Below, one piece after another: positions 1-8,187 of a stretch of 9,308 bases of DNA. Position numbers and translations under genes: made by a program. The DNA is from JBARRS01 sp049644345 (GTDB lineage Bacteria; Actinomycetota; Thermoleophilia; Gaiellales; Gaiellaceae), in the NCBI GenBank assembly GCA_049644345.1, contig JBARRS010000083.1, positions 1-9,308 on the forward strand, given 5' to 3'. How positions within the stretch are numbered: the stretch's first letter is position 1; every line of letters begins with the position of its first letter. The notes below the pieces were generated by a model that had not been told where the DNA came from, did not search any database, and saw only the letters and a program-made list of their open reading frames with translations.

Positions 1-2
1 TC

Positions 3-974
3 TACCGCCGCGACGGCTCCGGTGTGGTCGAGATCACGATCACCGCGTCTTCGGGCAACAGCTCGGGCTTCCCATTCGGAAACGGGGGCGGACAGAGCCA
101 GCGCGCGCAGGGCTCGGGCTTCGTCTATGACAGCAAGGGCGACATCGTCACGAACGAGCACGTGGTCGACGGCGCCAACTCGGTTCGGGTCACGCTTGCC
201 GACGGCTCCAGCTACAACGCGACCGTGGTCGGCAAGGACACCTCGACCGACCTCGCGGTCATCCACATCAACGCGCCCGCTTCGAAGCTGCACCCGCTCA
301 CGCTTGCGGACTCCGATGCGGTCCAGGTCGGCGACGGCGTCGTCGCCATCGGCAGCCCGTTCGGCCTGGAGGGCACCGTTACCTCCGGGATCGTCAGCGC
401 GCTCCATCGCCAGATCAGCGCCCCGAACAACTTCCCGCTGAACGACGCGATCCAGACGGACGCACCGATCAACCACGGTAACTCCGGCGGCGTCCTGCTC
501 GACTCGCAGGGGCGCGTGATCGGTGTCACGTCCCAGATCGAGAGCGCCTCGGGCGGCAGCGACGGCGTCGGCTTCGCGATTCCCTCCAACACGGTCAAGA
601 AGATCGCCGACCAGCTGATCTCGACCGGCAAGGTCACCCACGCCTACCTTGGCGTCCAGATCCAGACGATCCCCGCCTCGGTCGCCTCGCAGCTGAGCGA
701 GAGCGCCGGAGTGGGCGTGACCCAGGTTCGCTCCGGCTCGCCGGCCGCGAAGGCCGGGCTCCACGCGTCGACCGCCACGAAGGACGTGGCCGGCTCGACG
801 TACGTGACCGGCGGCGACGTCATCACGGCCTTCGACGGCAAGTCGGTGACGACCAGCACGCAGCTCGAGACACTCGTCTCGGCCAAGAAGCCGGGCGACA
901 AGGTCTCGCTGACCATCGTGCGGAAGGGCTCGACGCGGACGGTGAGCGTGACGCTGGCGACGCGGCCCTCGTGA
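3..974 (+). CDS. htrA: HtrA/DegP-family trypsin-like serine protease with C-terminal PDZ domain, 5' partial
   Basis: The reading frame is open to the left edge of the window. Translation from position 3 gives YRRDGSGVVEITIT, the usual 'PGVV-I' lead-in to an HtrA protease domain, so the GTG at 24 is not the true start; the N-terminal anchor or signal is missing. Counting the codon at 24 as residue 1, the catalytic triad is complete: His46 (TNEHVVDGA), Asp76 (STDLAVI) and Ser154 (GNSGG). A Gly/Ser-rich linker (about 10-30) precedes the protease. One PDZ domain fills about 205-312 (YLGV..., SPAAKAGL, GGDVITAFDGK). Family members degrade or refold damaged proteins at the outer face of the membrane. 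The stop overlaps the apbE start by 4 bp (GTGA), so the protease is the first visible member of a coupled gene set. Family assignment is secure; substrate is unknown. Confidence 0.93.
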   Translation, partial: YRRDGSGVVEITITASSGNSSGFPFGNGGGQSQRAQGSGFVYDSKGDIVTNEHVVDGANSVRVTLADGSSYNATVVGKDTSTDLAVIHINAPASKLHPLTLADSDAVQVGDGVVAIGSPFGLEGTVTSGIVSALHRQISAPNNFPLNDAIQTDAPINHGNSGGVLLDSQGRVIGVTSQIESASGGSDGVGFAIPSNTVKKIADQLISTGKVTHAYLGVQIQTIPASVASQLSESAGVGVTQVRSGSPAAKAGLHASTATKDVAGSTYVTGGDVITAFDGKSVTTSTQLETLVSAKKPGDKVSLTIVRKGSTRTVSVTLATRPS

Positions 975-1849
975 ATCGCAGCTTCCGCTCCATGGGTTGC
1001 GAGGTCGTCGTCGGCGGCGCAGTCGACGACGAGTTCCTCGCGATCGTCGATCTCTTCGAGCAGACAGACGAGGTCTTCAGCCGCTTCCGCGGCGACAGCG
1101 AGCTCAGCGGCGTCAACGCTGCCCCGGAGCAGGCGGTCCTCGTCACGCCTCTGTTCGCCCGCGCGGTGCGTGCCGCGCTCGCTGCGGCGGAGGACACGGA
1201 CGGCCTCGTCGACCTGACGGTCGGCGCGGCGATCGCCGGAGCTGGCTACACGCGTGACTTCGCCGAGCTGCGCCCCGATCCGAAGCCGGCCGAGAGCGTT
1301 CCGGCGAGTGGGTGGCGCGCCGTTGCCCTGCTCGGCAACGTGCTCGTGCGGCCTCCGAGCGTTCCGATCGACCTGAACGGCGTCGTCAAGGGAATGACCG
1401 TCGACTCGGCCGCCGGCCTGATCGCCGGTCCAGGGTTCGTCTCCGCGGGCGGGGATATCGCGACGAGGGACGGGGTCGTCGTCGGCCTGCCCGGCGGCGG
1501 CTCCGTCACCCTCGAGCGCGGCGGGCTCGCGACCAGCGGCACCGCCCGGCGCTGGTGGCGCGGAGGCGAGCGGCAGCATCACCTGATCGATCCGAGGACC
1601 GGATGCCCGGCCGATTCGCCTTGGCGGGAGGTGACGGTCGTGGGGGGCAGCTGCCTCGCCGCCGACGTCTCCGCGAAGGCGGCGTTCCTGCTCGGCGTGG
1701 ACGGGCCCGAATGGCTGGACGAACGAGGGCTGCCGGGCCGCTTCGTCGGCACGCAGGTGCTCGAGAACGAGCGGTGGCGGACGGCCCTCGGCCACACGGT
1801 CGAGCCGGTCGCGGGTAGTCTGCCGACGGTGCTGGCAAAGCACACGTGA
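971..1849 (+). CDS. apbE: FAD:protein FMN transferase (ApbE family)
   Basis: 292 residues, somewhat shorter than typical ApbE proteins. The family attaches FMN from FAD covalently to Thr/Ser of partner proteins (RnfG/NqrC or FMN-bind domains). Visible family motifs in order: SRFRGDSELSGVN (37-49), DLNGVVKG (134-141, the DxGG-AKG region), SAGGDI (158-163), ATSGT (187-191), HHLIDPRTG (203-211) and ADVSAKAAFLLG (231-242). In well-studied members the last motif has Asp and Thr four residues apart as Mg ligands; here Asp232 is present but the Thr position is Lys236. No signal peptide or lipoprotein Cys is seen, so a cytoplasmic location is inferred. The GTG start at 971 overlaps the htrA stop and the gene ends in a GTGA overlap with the ABC ATPase; no clear Shine-Dalgarno sequence precedes it, which fits translational coupling. 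No flavin-acceptor protein lies in the window. Confidence 0.9.
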   Translation: MNRSFRSMGCEVVVGGAVDDEFLAIVDLFEQTDEVFSRFRGDSELSGVNAAPEQAVLVTPLFARAVRAALAAAEDTDGLVDLTVGAAIAGAGYTRDFAELRPDPKPAESVPASGWRAVALLGNVLVRPPSVPIDLNGVVKGMTVDSAAGLIAGPGFVSAGGDIATRDGVVVGLPGGGSVTLERGGLATSGTARRWWRGGERQHHLIDPRTGCPADSPWREVTVVGGSCLAADVSAKAAFLLGVDGPEWLDERGLPGRFVGTQVLENERWRTALGHTVEPVAGSLPTVLAKHT

Positions 1850-2775
1850 CAGCTGCCGGCCCCGTGTTCGCGCGGGGTCTCTGCAAGCGCTACGGCGACG
1901 TCGTCGCCGTCGACCACGTCGATCTGACGGTCGAGCCCGGCGACGTCTACGGCTTCCTCGGGCCGAACGGCGCCGGGAAGACGACGACGCTGCGCGTGCT
2001 GCTCGGGTTGATCCGGCCGGACGCGGGCGAGGTACGCCTCTTCGGCCTCGACCCCCAGCGAGAGCTGCCCGAGGCGCTCGAGGGCGTCGCGGGATTCGTC
2101 GAGACACCCGCCTTCTACGGGTACCTGAGCGGGCGCAAGAATCTCGAGCTGCTCGCCGCCCTCGACGGCCACGGGGCCGCCGATCGGATCGGCGAGGTGC
2201 TCGAGCTGGTCGAGCTTCGACACCGCGAGAACGACAAGGTCGGCGGCTACTCGCAGGGGATGCGGCAACGACTCGGGATCGCTGCGTCCCTCCTCCGTGA
2301 CCCGCGACTGCTCTTGCTGGACGAACCGACGCACGGCCTCGATCCGGGCGGAATGAGGGACGTCCGCGCGCTTACCACCCGCCTCGCCGATCAAGGGATG
2401 ACCATCCTGCTCTCCAGCCACCTCCTCGCCGAGGTGGAGGAGGTATGCAACCGAGTCGCCATCATCCGCTCGGGCCGGATCGTCTATGAGGGATCGATCG
2501 CCGACCTGCGGAAGGGTGCGGCCCTCTACCGTCTCCGCACGACCGACCCCGAGCGTGCGCGGCGCGTCCTCCTAGCCCGTGACGGCGTCAGTGACGTCCG
2601 CCTCGATCGGGGCGAGCTGACGTTCCGCGCGGACGAGCAGACCGTGGTCGAGCTCTCCCGTGCGGTCGTCGCCGCGGGCGTCGGGATCAGCGCGCTCGTT
2701 CCGGAGACCGTGACGCTCGAGAGCGTCTTCTTCGAGCTGACCGAAGGCACCGAGTCCGCGGAGGCCGCCGCTTGA
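1846..2775 (+). CDS. ABC transporter ATP-binding protein (ABC-2 / BcrA-like exporter type)
   Basis: 309 residues with a full nucleotide-binding domain. Walker A GPNGAGKTT is at 39-47, the signature YSQGMRQRLGIA at 135-146 (a Q-for-G variant of LSGGQ), Walker B LLLLDEP at 155-161 with catalytic Glu160, the D-loop GLDP at 164-167 and the switch His192. The Q-loop position reads FVETPAFYGYLSG (84-96), with Glu86 where Gln normally sits; this 'E-loop' is known in lantibiotic-immunity and BcrA-like ATPases. After about residue 225 comes a roughly 80-residue C-terminal domain typical of the DrrA/BcrA class. The GTG start at 1846 overlaps the apbE stop, and the stop overlaps the permease start (TTGA). 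With the permease it should form a two-plus-two exporter driven by ATP at the cytoplasmic membrane. Substrate cannot be read from the sequence; a drug, peptide or lipid efflux role is only family-level expectation. Confidence 0.93.
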   Translation: MTAAGPVFARGLCKRYGDVVAVDHVDLTVEPGDVYGFLGPNGAGKTTTLRVLLGLIRPDAGEVRLFGLDPQRELPEALEGVAGFVETPAFYGYLSGRKNLELLAALDGHGAADRIGEVLELVELRHRENDKVGGYSQGMRQRLGIAASLLRDPRLLLLDEPTHGLDPGGMRDVRALTTRLADQGMTILLSSHLLAEVEEVCNRVAIIRSGRIVYEGSIADLRKGAALYRLRTTDPERARRVLLARDGVSDVRLDRGELTFRADEQTVVELSRAVVAAGVGISALVPETVTLESVFFELTEGTESAEAAA

Positions 2776-3590
2776 ACCCAGGGACGCTGACCGTCTACCG
2801 CTGGGAGCTGCGCAAGCTCGTCTCGCAGAAGCGGACCTACATCGGCATCGGGGCTGCGGCCATTCTCCCGGTCATCTTCGTCACCGTGATGGCGCTCCAG
2901 AAGGGCGGCCCCTACGACGCTCCGCTGGGGCACAACCTGCGCAAGACCGGCCTCTCGCTCGCGCTCGTCGTGCTCACGTTCGTTTCCCGCTTCGGCGCCC
3001 AGCTGGCCGCCGCGCTCGTCGCAGGCGACATCGTGTCGAGCGAGCACACGAGCCGCACGCTGAAGATGATCCTTACGCGCTCGGTGCGTCGGGGCCAGGT
3101 GCTCGCCGGCAAGGCTCTGGCGTCCTTCACATACGTCGTCGCGACGATGCTCGCTCTCGGCCTCGCCGGCCTTGTCGCAGGCTCGATCGCATGGGGCTTC
3201 AATCCGCTGACGAACCTGAGCGGCGTCCGGGTCTCCGCCGTGCACACGCTCTGGCTCAGCGCGGCGGCGTTCGGCGTCTTCTCGTTGCCGCTGATCGCGG
3301 TCGCCGCGTTCGCGATCCTGCTCTCGACCTGGACCCGCAACAGCGCTGCCTCGATCGTGGGAACGCTCGTCTACGCGCTCGGTCAGGAGGCCGTCGCAGG
3401 CCTCGTCCACCAGAGCTGGGCGAAGCACTATCTCCTCTCGGACCAGTTCGACGGCTGGCACGGCGTCTTCATGACCCCGATGGACGGATCGCTGATCTGG
3501 CGCGCGGTCTGGGTCTCCTCGCTCTTCACGGCAGTTCCGCTCGCAATCGCGTACGTGATCTTCAAGCGCCGGGACGTGGCGGGCGACTAG
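2772..3590 (+). CDS. ABC-2 type transporter permease
   Basis: 272 residues, the usual size of a single-polypeptide ABC-2 permease. It starts with a short cytoplasmic helix (YRWELRKLVSQKRTY, 9-23), followed by about six hydrophobic segments near 23-41, 60-80, 115-140, 160-184, 192-212 and 246-264. The stretch SSEHTSRTLKMILTRSVRRG (89-108) corresponds to the family's conserved cytoplasmic 'E..GT.k..L..P..R' coupling element, which is followed by GKAL. The C-terminus is positively charged (FKRRD), fitting a cytoplasmic end. The TTG start at 2772 is chosen because it overlaps the ATPase stop by 4 bp and leads directly into a typical N-terminus. It is the cognate membrane subunit of the preceding ATPase and the last gene in the tightly overlapped chain; 38 bp separate it from the next plus-strand gene. 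Confidence 0.88.
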   Translation: MNPGTLTVYRWELRKLVSQKRTYIGIGAAAILPVIFVTVMALQKGGPYDAPLGHNLRKTGLSLALVVLTFVSRFGAQLAAALVAGDIVSSEHTSRTLKMILTRSVRRGQVLAGKALASFTYVVATMLALGLAGLVAGSIAWGFNPLTNLSGVRVSAVHTLWLSAAAFGVFSLPLIAVAAFAILLSTWTRNSAASIVGTLVYALGQEAVAGLVHQSWAKHYLLSDQFDGWHGVFMTPMDGSLIWRAVWVSSLFTAVPLAIAYVIFKRRDVAGD

Positions 3591-3611
3591 GCGGCCCATC
3601 CGGCTTCGCTC

Positions 3612-3633
3612 GGCGTCATGATGGCGTCTTGAT
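3612..3633 (+). repeat. 11-bp imperfect tandem duplication spanning a translation start
   Basis: GGCGTCATGAT (3612-3622) is followed directly by GGCGTCTTGAT (3623-3633), 10 of 11 bases identical. The TTG of the second copy is the likely start of the downstream membrane protein. The ATG of the first copy is out of frame with it and opens a four-codon frame (MMAS, ATG 3618, stop 3630-3632) whose stop overlaps the TTG. Collapsing one copy would leave a single start codon before the same downstream codons ATC GCC GTT, so a recent duplication at the start site is a reasonable reading. Confidence 0.7.
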
Positions 3634-5275
3634 CGCCGTTAGCCGCCAGCAGACCGCAGGCGCCCCGATTGCAGTTGACCGGCGCGAGCTCGCGCTCTGC
3701 GCCGCACTCGCCGGGTTGCTCTGCGCGCTGTTCCTGGTGATCGTTCCCGCGGGCGGTGATCTTGCCGCCCACATTTACCGAACGTGGCTCGTGCGCCAGG
3801 GCGTCTTCGTCTGGGACAACCTCTGGTTCGCAGGGCAGTACCCGCTGTTTTCCTACAGCCTCCTCTACTACCTGATTGCCGCGGTCACGGGCACGACTGC
3901 GCTCGCGCTCGTGGGCATCATCGTGGGCGCGATCCTCTTTGCGGCGCTCGTGCTTCGGGAATGGGGCCCGCTTGCCCGCTGGCCCGCCCGGTCGTTCGCA
4001 GTCCTGTCGACCGGCCAGTTCTTCACGGGTGCCTATCCCTACGTCCTGGGCTTCGCTGCGCTCCTCGCCACGCTCTGGTCGCTGCAGAAACGCCGGCTCT
4101 GGCTCGGCGGGCTCTTTGCCGTCCTCACGCTCGGAATCAGCCCGCTCGCCTTCCTGTTTCTCGTTCTCGCTCTACTCGCTGTCTTTCTCCGCACCCGTCG
4201 TCTGAACTCTGCGTTCGCCGCCGCGGCGATCGCGCTGGCGGTGGGAGTTGGCGTCGAGGTCGGTGTGCTGCTCATGTTCCCGACGCCCGGCCTGTACTAC
4301 CCATACGGGCTCTGGCGCCTGCTTGCGGGGCTCGGGATCGCCGGAGTCGGCGCGGCGCTGGCCGTACGCGGCCGAGGCGGATCCTCGCTCGCGCTGATGT
4401 TTCTCGTCTGGGCCGGCGCCACCATCGCCGCGTATCTCGTTCGGAGCCCCGTTGGCCACAACATCGTGCGACTCGACGCTCTCGTCTTCCCGCTCATGCT
4501 GCTGGCGGCCTCGATCGCCAGGTTCAGGCCACGCTGGCTGGCGGCGGTTGCGCTGACGGCGGCTTTCGCGAGCAACGTCGTTCCTTACCTGACGATGATC
4601 CCGGATCGGACCGCCGACCCCACCAACCAAGCCTCGTTTTGGTCGCCGTCGGTCCGTTATCTCGCCGCCCACGCCTCCGGCTCAGCCTTCCGTGTGGAGG
4701 TGGTGCCAACAATCAATCACTGGGAGTCCTACTACCTGCCACACGCGGGCTTCGCGCTCGCCCGCGGCTGGTATCGCCAGCTGGATATGGCGGCCAACCC
4801 CGTGCTGTTTGCAGATCGCCTGACCCCGCGGAGCTACCGCGGCTGGCTGCGGAATGCAGGCGTACGCTTCGTGGTACTTCCGCACGCGGCGCTCGACCAG
4901 CACGAGGCGACTCGTGAGGCGAGCCTTCTCACGTCGGGGCGCTCGGGGCTTCGCCGGGTGTTCGAGGACCGGTCGAGTTCCGTCTTCGAGCTCGGCGGAG
5001 CGAGCCCGATCCTGACTGGGCCCGCTCCTGCGACCGTGAGCATCCTGAGCCCCAGTCGCATCGCGGGTCGGCTGAACGTCCCGGGGACATACCTTCTCCG
5101 CGTCCACTACACGAGTTACTGGCAGGTCAAGCCGGGCGGGCTGTGCCTCAGCCCCACCCGGGGCGGCATGACCAAGCTGAAAGCGGCGAAGGCGGGCGGG
5201 TTCTCGCTCCGCGCGATCGAGAGCCCGGGCGCCCTCGTCGGCCGGCTGCTCGACAGCGACGCGGCCTGCGGTTAG
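3629..5275 (+). CDS. Polytopic membrane protein with GT-C / PTPS-related-like N-terminus and soluble C-terminal domain
   Basis: 548 residues from the TTG at 3629. The frame is open further upstream, but that part overlaps the permease gene out of frame and reads as Arg-rich shadow, so it is rejected. The next in-frame candidate (GTG 3737) would cut the first membrane helix. The first hydrophobic segment (about 21-41) is followed by GGDLAAHIYRTWL, with Asp44 and His48 forming a DxxxH motif in the first outside loop, then WFAGQYPLFSYSLLYYL. This layout resembles PTPS-related and GT-C membrane glycosyltransferase-like proteins, in which acidic residues of that loop bind metal. About ten further hydrophobic stretches run to about 320, including GHNIVRLDALVFPL (277-290). 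Residues about 330-548 are soluble and probably extracytoplasmic, with NHWESYYLP (363-371), ARGWYRQLD (378-386) and GVRFVVLP (411-418). Function is not known; an envelope glycan or lipid role is inference. It may be co-transcribed with the ABC genes. Confidence 0.8.
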   Translation: MIAVSRQQTAGAPIAVDRRELALCAALAGLLCALFLVIVPAGGDLAAHIYRTWLVRQGVFVWDNLWFAGQYPLFSYSLLYYLIAAVTGTTALALVGIIVGAILFAALVLREWGPLARWPARSFAVLSTGQFFTGAYPYVLGFAALLATLWSLQKRRLWLGGLFAVLTLGISPLAFLFLVLALLAVFLRTRRLNSAFAAAAIALAVGVGVEVGVLLMFPTPGLYYPYGLWRLLAGLGIAGVGAALAVRGRGGSSLALMFLVWAGATIAAYLVRSPVGHNIVRLDALVFPLMLLAASIARFRPRWLAAVALTAAFASNVVPYLTMIPDRTADPTNQASFWSPSVRYLAAHASGSAFRVEVVPTINHWESYYLPHAGFALARGWYRQLDMAANPVLFADRLTPRSYRGWLRNAGVRFVVLPHAALDQHEATREASLLTSGRSGLRRVFEDRSSSVFELGGASPILTGPAPATVSILSPSRIAGRLNVPGTYLLRVHYTSYWQVKPGGLCLSPTRGGMTKLKAAKAGGFSLRAIESPGALVGRLLDSDAACG

Positions 5276-6618
5276 GAGACCGGCTCGTCGGCCAGCGCGA
5301 GCACCTCGTCGAGCACGGCGAGGCCCTCCTCGAGCTCCTCTCGCGTGATCGTCAGCGGCGGCGTGATCATGACGACGTTCCAGTGCACGAAGAGGTAGAG
5401 GCCGCGCTCCATCGCGGCCTTGGCGAGGCGCGTGACCGGCGCAGCCGCGTCGCCGGTCGCGTTGAACGGCACCAGCGGCTCCCGCGACTCGCGGTCGCGC
5501 ACGAGCTCCAAGCCCCAGAAAAGGCCCCTGCCGCGAATGTCGCCGATCGACTGGTGCCGCTCGGCGAGCTTCGGCAGCTCCTCTGCCAGCAGCTCGCCCA
5601 TCGCGGCGGCGTTCTCGACGATGCCCTCCTCACGAAAGGCCTCGATCGAGGCGACCGCCGACGCGCAGGCGAGCACGTGCCCGGAGTAGGTGAGCCCTCC
5701 CGCGAAGTACTCGTCGCGTACCCAGTCCGCGATCCGCTCGTTCACGATCATCGCCCCGAGCGGGACGTAGCCGGAGTTGATCCCCTTGGCGACGGTGAGG
5801 ATGTCCGGCGTGACGTCCCAGTGCTCGCAGGCAAACCACTTGCCGCTGCGCCCGAACCCCGCCATCACCTCGTCGAGGATCAGCACGATCCCGTGCCGGT
5901 CGCAGACCTCGCGGATCGAGGGCAGGTAGCCGTCCGGCGGGACGATGATGCCGTTCGTGCCAACGATCGTCTCCATGATCACGGCCGCGACTGTGTGCGG
6001 CCCCTCGTACTGAAGGATCTCCTCGAGATGCGGCGCGCCCGAGCAGACCGGGCACGGGTCCGGGTGCCCGGCCGGGCAGCGGTACGTGTACGGGTCGAGC
6101 ATCCTCACGACGCCGGGGATCCCTGGCTCCGCCGGCCATCGCCTCGGGTCGCCGGTGAGCGTGATCGCGCCGGCTGTTGCACCGTGGTAGGCGCGGTAAC
6201 GGGCGACGATCTTCTCCCTGCCTGTGTACCAGCGCGCGAGCTTGATCGCATTCTCGTTCGCCTCGGCGCCGCCGTTCGTGAAGAACGACATGGTCAGATC
6301 GCCGGGCGTCACTTCCGCGAGCAGCCGCGCCAGCTCCGAGCGTGCTTCGTGGGCCATCGGCGGCCCGATCGTGCAGAGCTTGTCCGCCTGCTCTTTGATC
6401 GCCGCGACGACCTTTGGGTGCTGATGGCCGATCGAGACGTTGACGAGCTGGGAAGCGAAGTCGAGGTAGCGGTTGCCGTCGTAGTCCCAGAAGTAGCGGC
6501 CCTCGGCGCCTGCGACCGGCAGCGGGTCGATCGCGTTCTGCACCGACCACGAGTGGAGGACATGCCGCTTGTCGAGCTCCGCGATCCGCTTCGCGTCGAG
6601 TCCCGCTTCGACGGCCAT
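5272..6618 (-). CDS. Class III PLP-dependent aminotransferase, probably beta-alanine / omega-amino acid type
   Basis: 448 residues, normal for the fold-type I class III family. Seen: the PLP-phosphate region TNGGAEANE (114-122), ring-stacking Tyr144-His145-Gly146, the acidic residue Asp249 in ILDEVMAGFGRSGKWF, the Schiff-base Lys278 in AKGINSGY, and Thr310 in LTYSGH. The family transfers an amino group from omega-amino acids (beta-alanine, beta-aminoisobutyrate, taurine, GABA) to pyruvate or 2-oxoglutarate. Residues 181-192 contain C-x3-H-x3-C-x2-C, a possible metal-binding insert. Context favours beta-alanine or beta-aminoisobutyrate: the divergent neighbour is a (methyl)malonate-semialdehyde dehydrogenase, which would take the product, and a dihydropyrimidinase lies beyond. 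Taurine:pyruvate transamination is the main alternative. The ATG at 6618 is 6 nt after a TAGGAT -10 hexamer, so the mRNA may be leaderless. Its TAA overlaps the convergent TAG of the membrane protein gene by 4 bp. Confidence 0.9.
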   Translation of the reverse strand: MAVEAGLDAKRIAELDKRHVLHSWSVQNAIDPLPVAGAEGRYFWDYDGNRYLDFASQLVNVSIGHQHPKVVAAIKEQADKLCTIGPPMAHEARSELARLLAEVTPGDLTMSFFTNGGAEANENAIKLARWYTGREKIVARYRAYHGATAGAITLTGDPRRWPAEPGIPGVVRMLDPYTYRCPAGHPDPCPVCSGAPHLEEILQYEGPHTVAAVIMETIVGTNGIIVPPDGYLPSIREVCDRHGIVLILDEVMAGFGRSGKWFACEHWDVTPDILTVAKGINSGYVPLGAMIVNERIADWVRDEYFAGGLTYSGHVLACASAVASIEAFREEGIVENAAAMGELLAEELPKLAERHQSIGDIRGRGLFWGLELVRDRESREPLVPFNATGDAAAPVTRLAKAAMERGLYLFVHWNVVMITPPLTITREELEEGLAVLDEVLALADEPVS

Positions 6619-6648
6619 GTGACGATCCTAACTGCGGCGCGCTAGGGT
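6619..6648 (+). promoter_or_regulatory. Predicted leaderless promoter of mmsA
   Basis: TAGGGT (6643-6648) fits TAnnnT and is followed by 6 nt (GACGCC) and the ATG at 6655, so transcription should begin at the start codon. GTGACG (6619-6624) matches four of six bases of TTGACA at an 18-bp spacing. No ribosome binding site precedes the ATG. GTGACG recurs at 6647-6652, overlapping the -10, and could be a regulator half-site. Confidence 0.6.
6625..6630 (-). promoter_or_regulatory. Predicted leaderless -10 element of the aminotransferase gene
   Basis: On the minus strand the hexamer TAGGAT fits the actinobacterial -10 pattern TAnnnT and is followed by 6 nt (CGTCAC) and then the ATG at 6618. A start 6-7 nt after the -10 would put transcription at or beside the A of the ATG. 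No Shine-Dalgarno sequence is present, as expected for a leaderless mRNA. No convincing -35 is seen in the spacer. Confidence 0.6.
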
Positions 6649-6654
6649 GACGCC

Positions 6655-8185
<1,531 letters not shown>

Positions 8186-8187
<2 letters not shown>

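Noticed and set aside
24..26. GTG at 24 as the start of the HtrA gene
   Set aside because: Conserved HtrA sequence continues in frame upstream to the window edge, so the gene is truncated by the window and not starting here.
644..2107. A 487-codon minus-strand open frame across htrA, apbE and the ABC ATPase
   Set aside because: It is low-complexity and Arg-rich, has no recognisable domain and lies opposite three well-supported genes.
3191..3628. An upstream extension of the membrane protein gene into the permease gene
   Set aside because: The extension is out of frame with the permease and reads as Arg-rich shadow sequence. A normal membrane-protein N-terminus begins at the TTG at 3629.
3591..3628. 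A terminator or separate promoter between the permease and the membrane protein gene
   Set aside because: No stem longer than a few base pairs, no T-run and no TAnnnT hexamer at the right spacing (CATGAT is the nearest match), so operon continuity is as likely as a break.
5143..6645. A 500-codon open frame on the plus strand opposite the aminotransferase
   Set aside because: It is an Arg/Asp/Val-rich antisense shadow produced by G/C-biased third positions. The minus strand encodes a full class III aminotransferase with all catalytic motifs.
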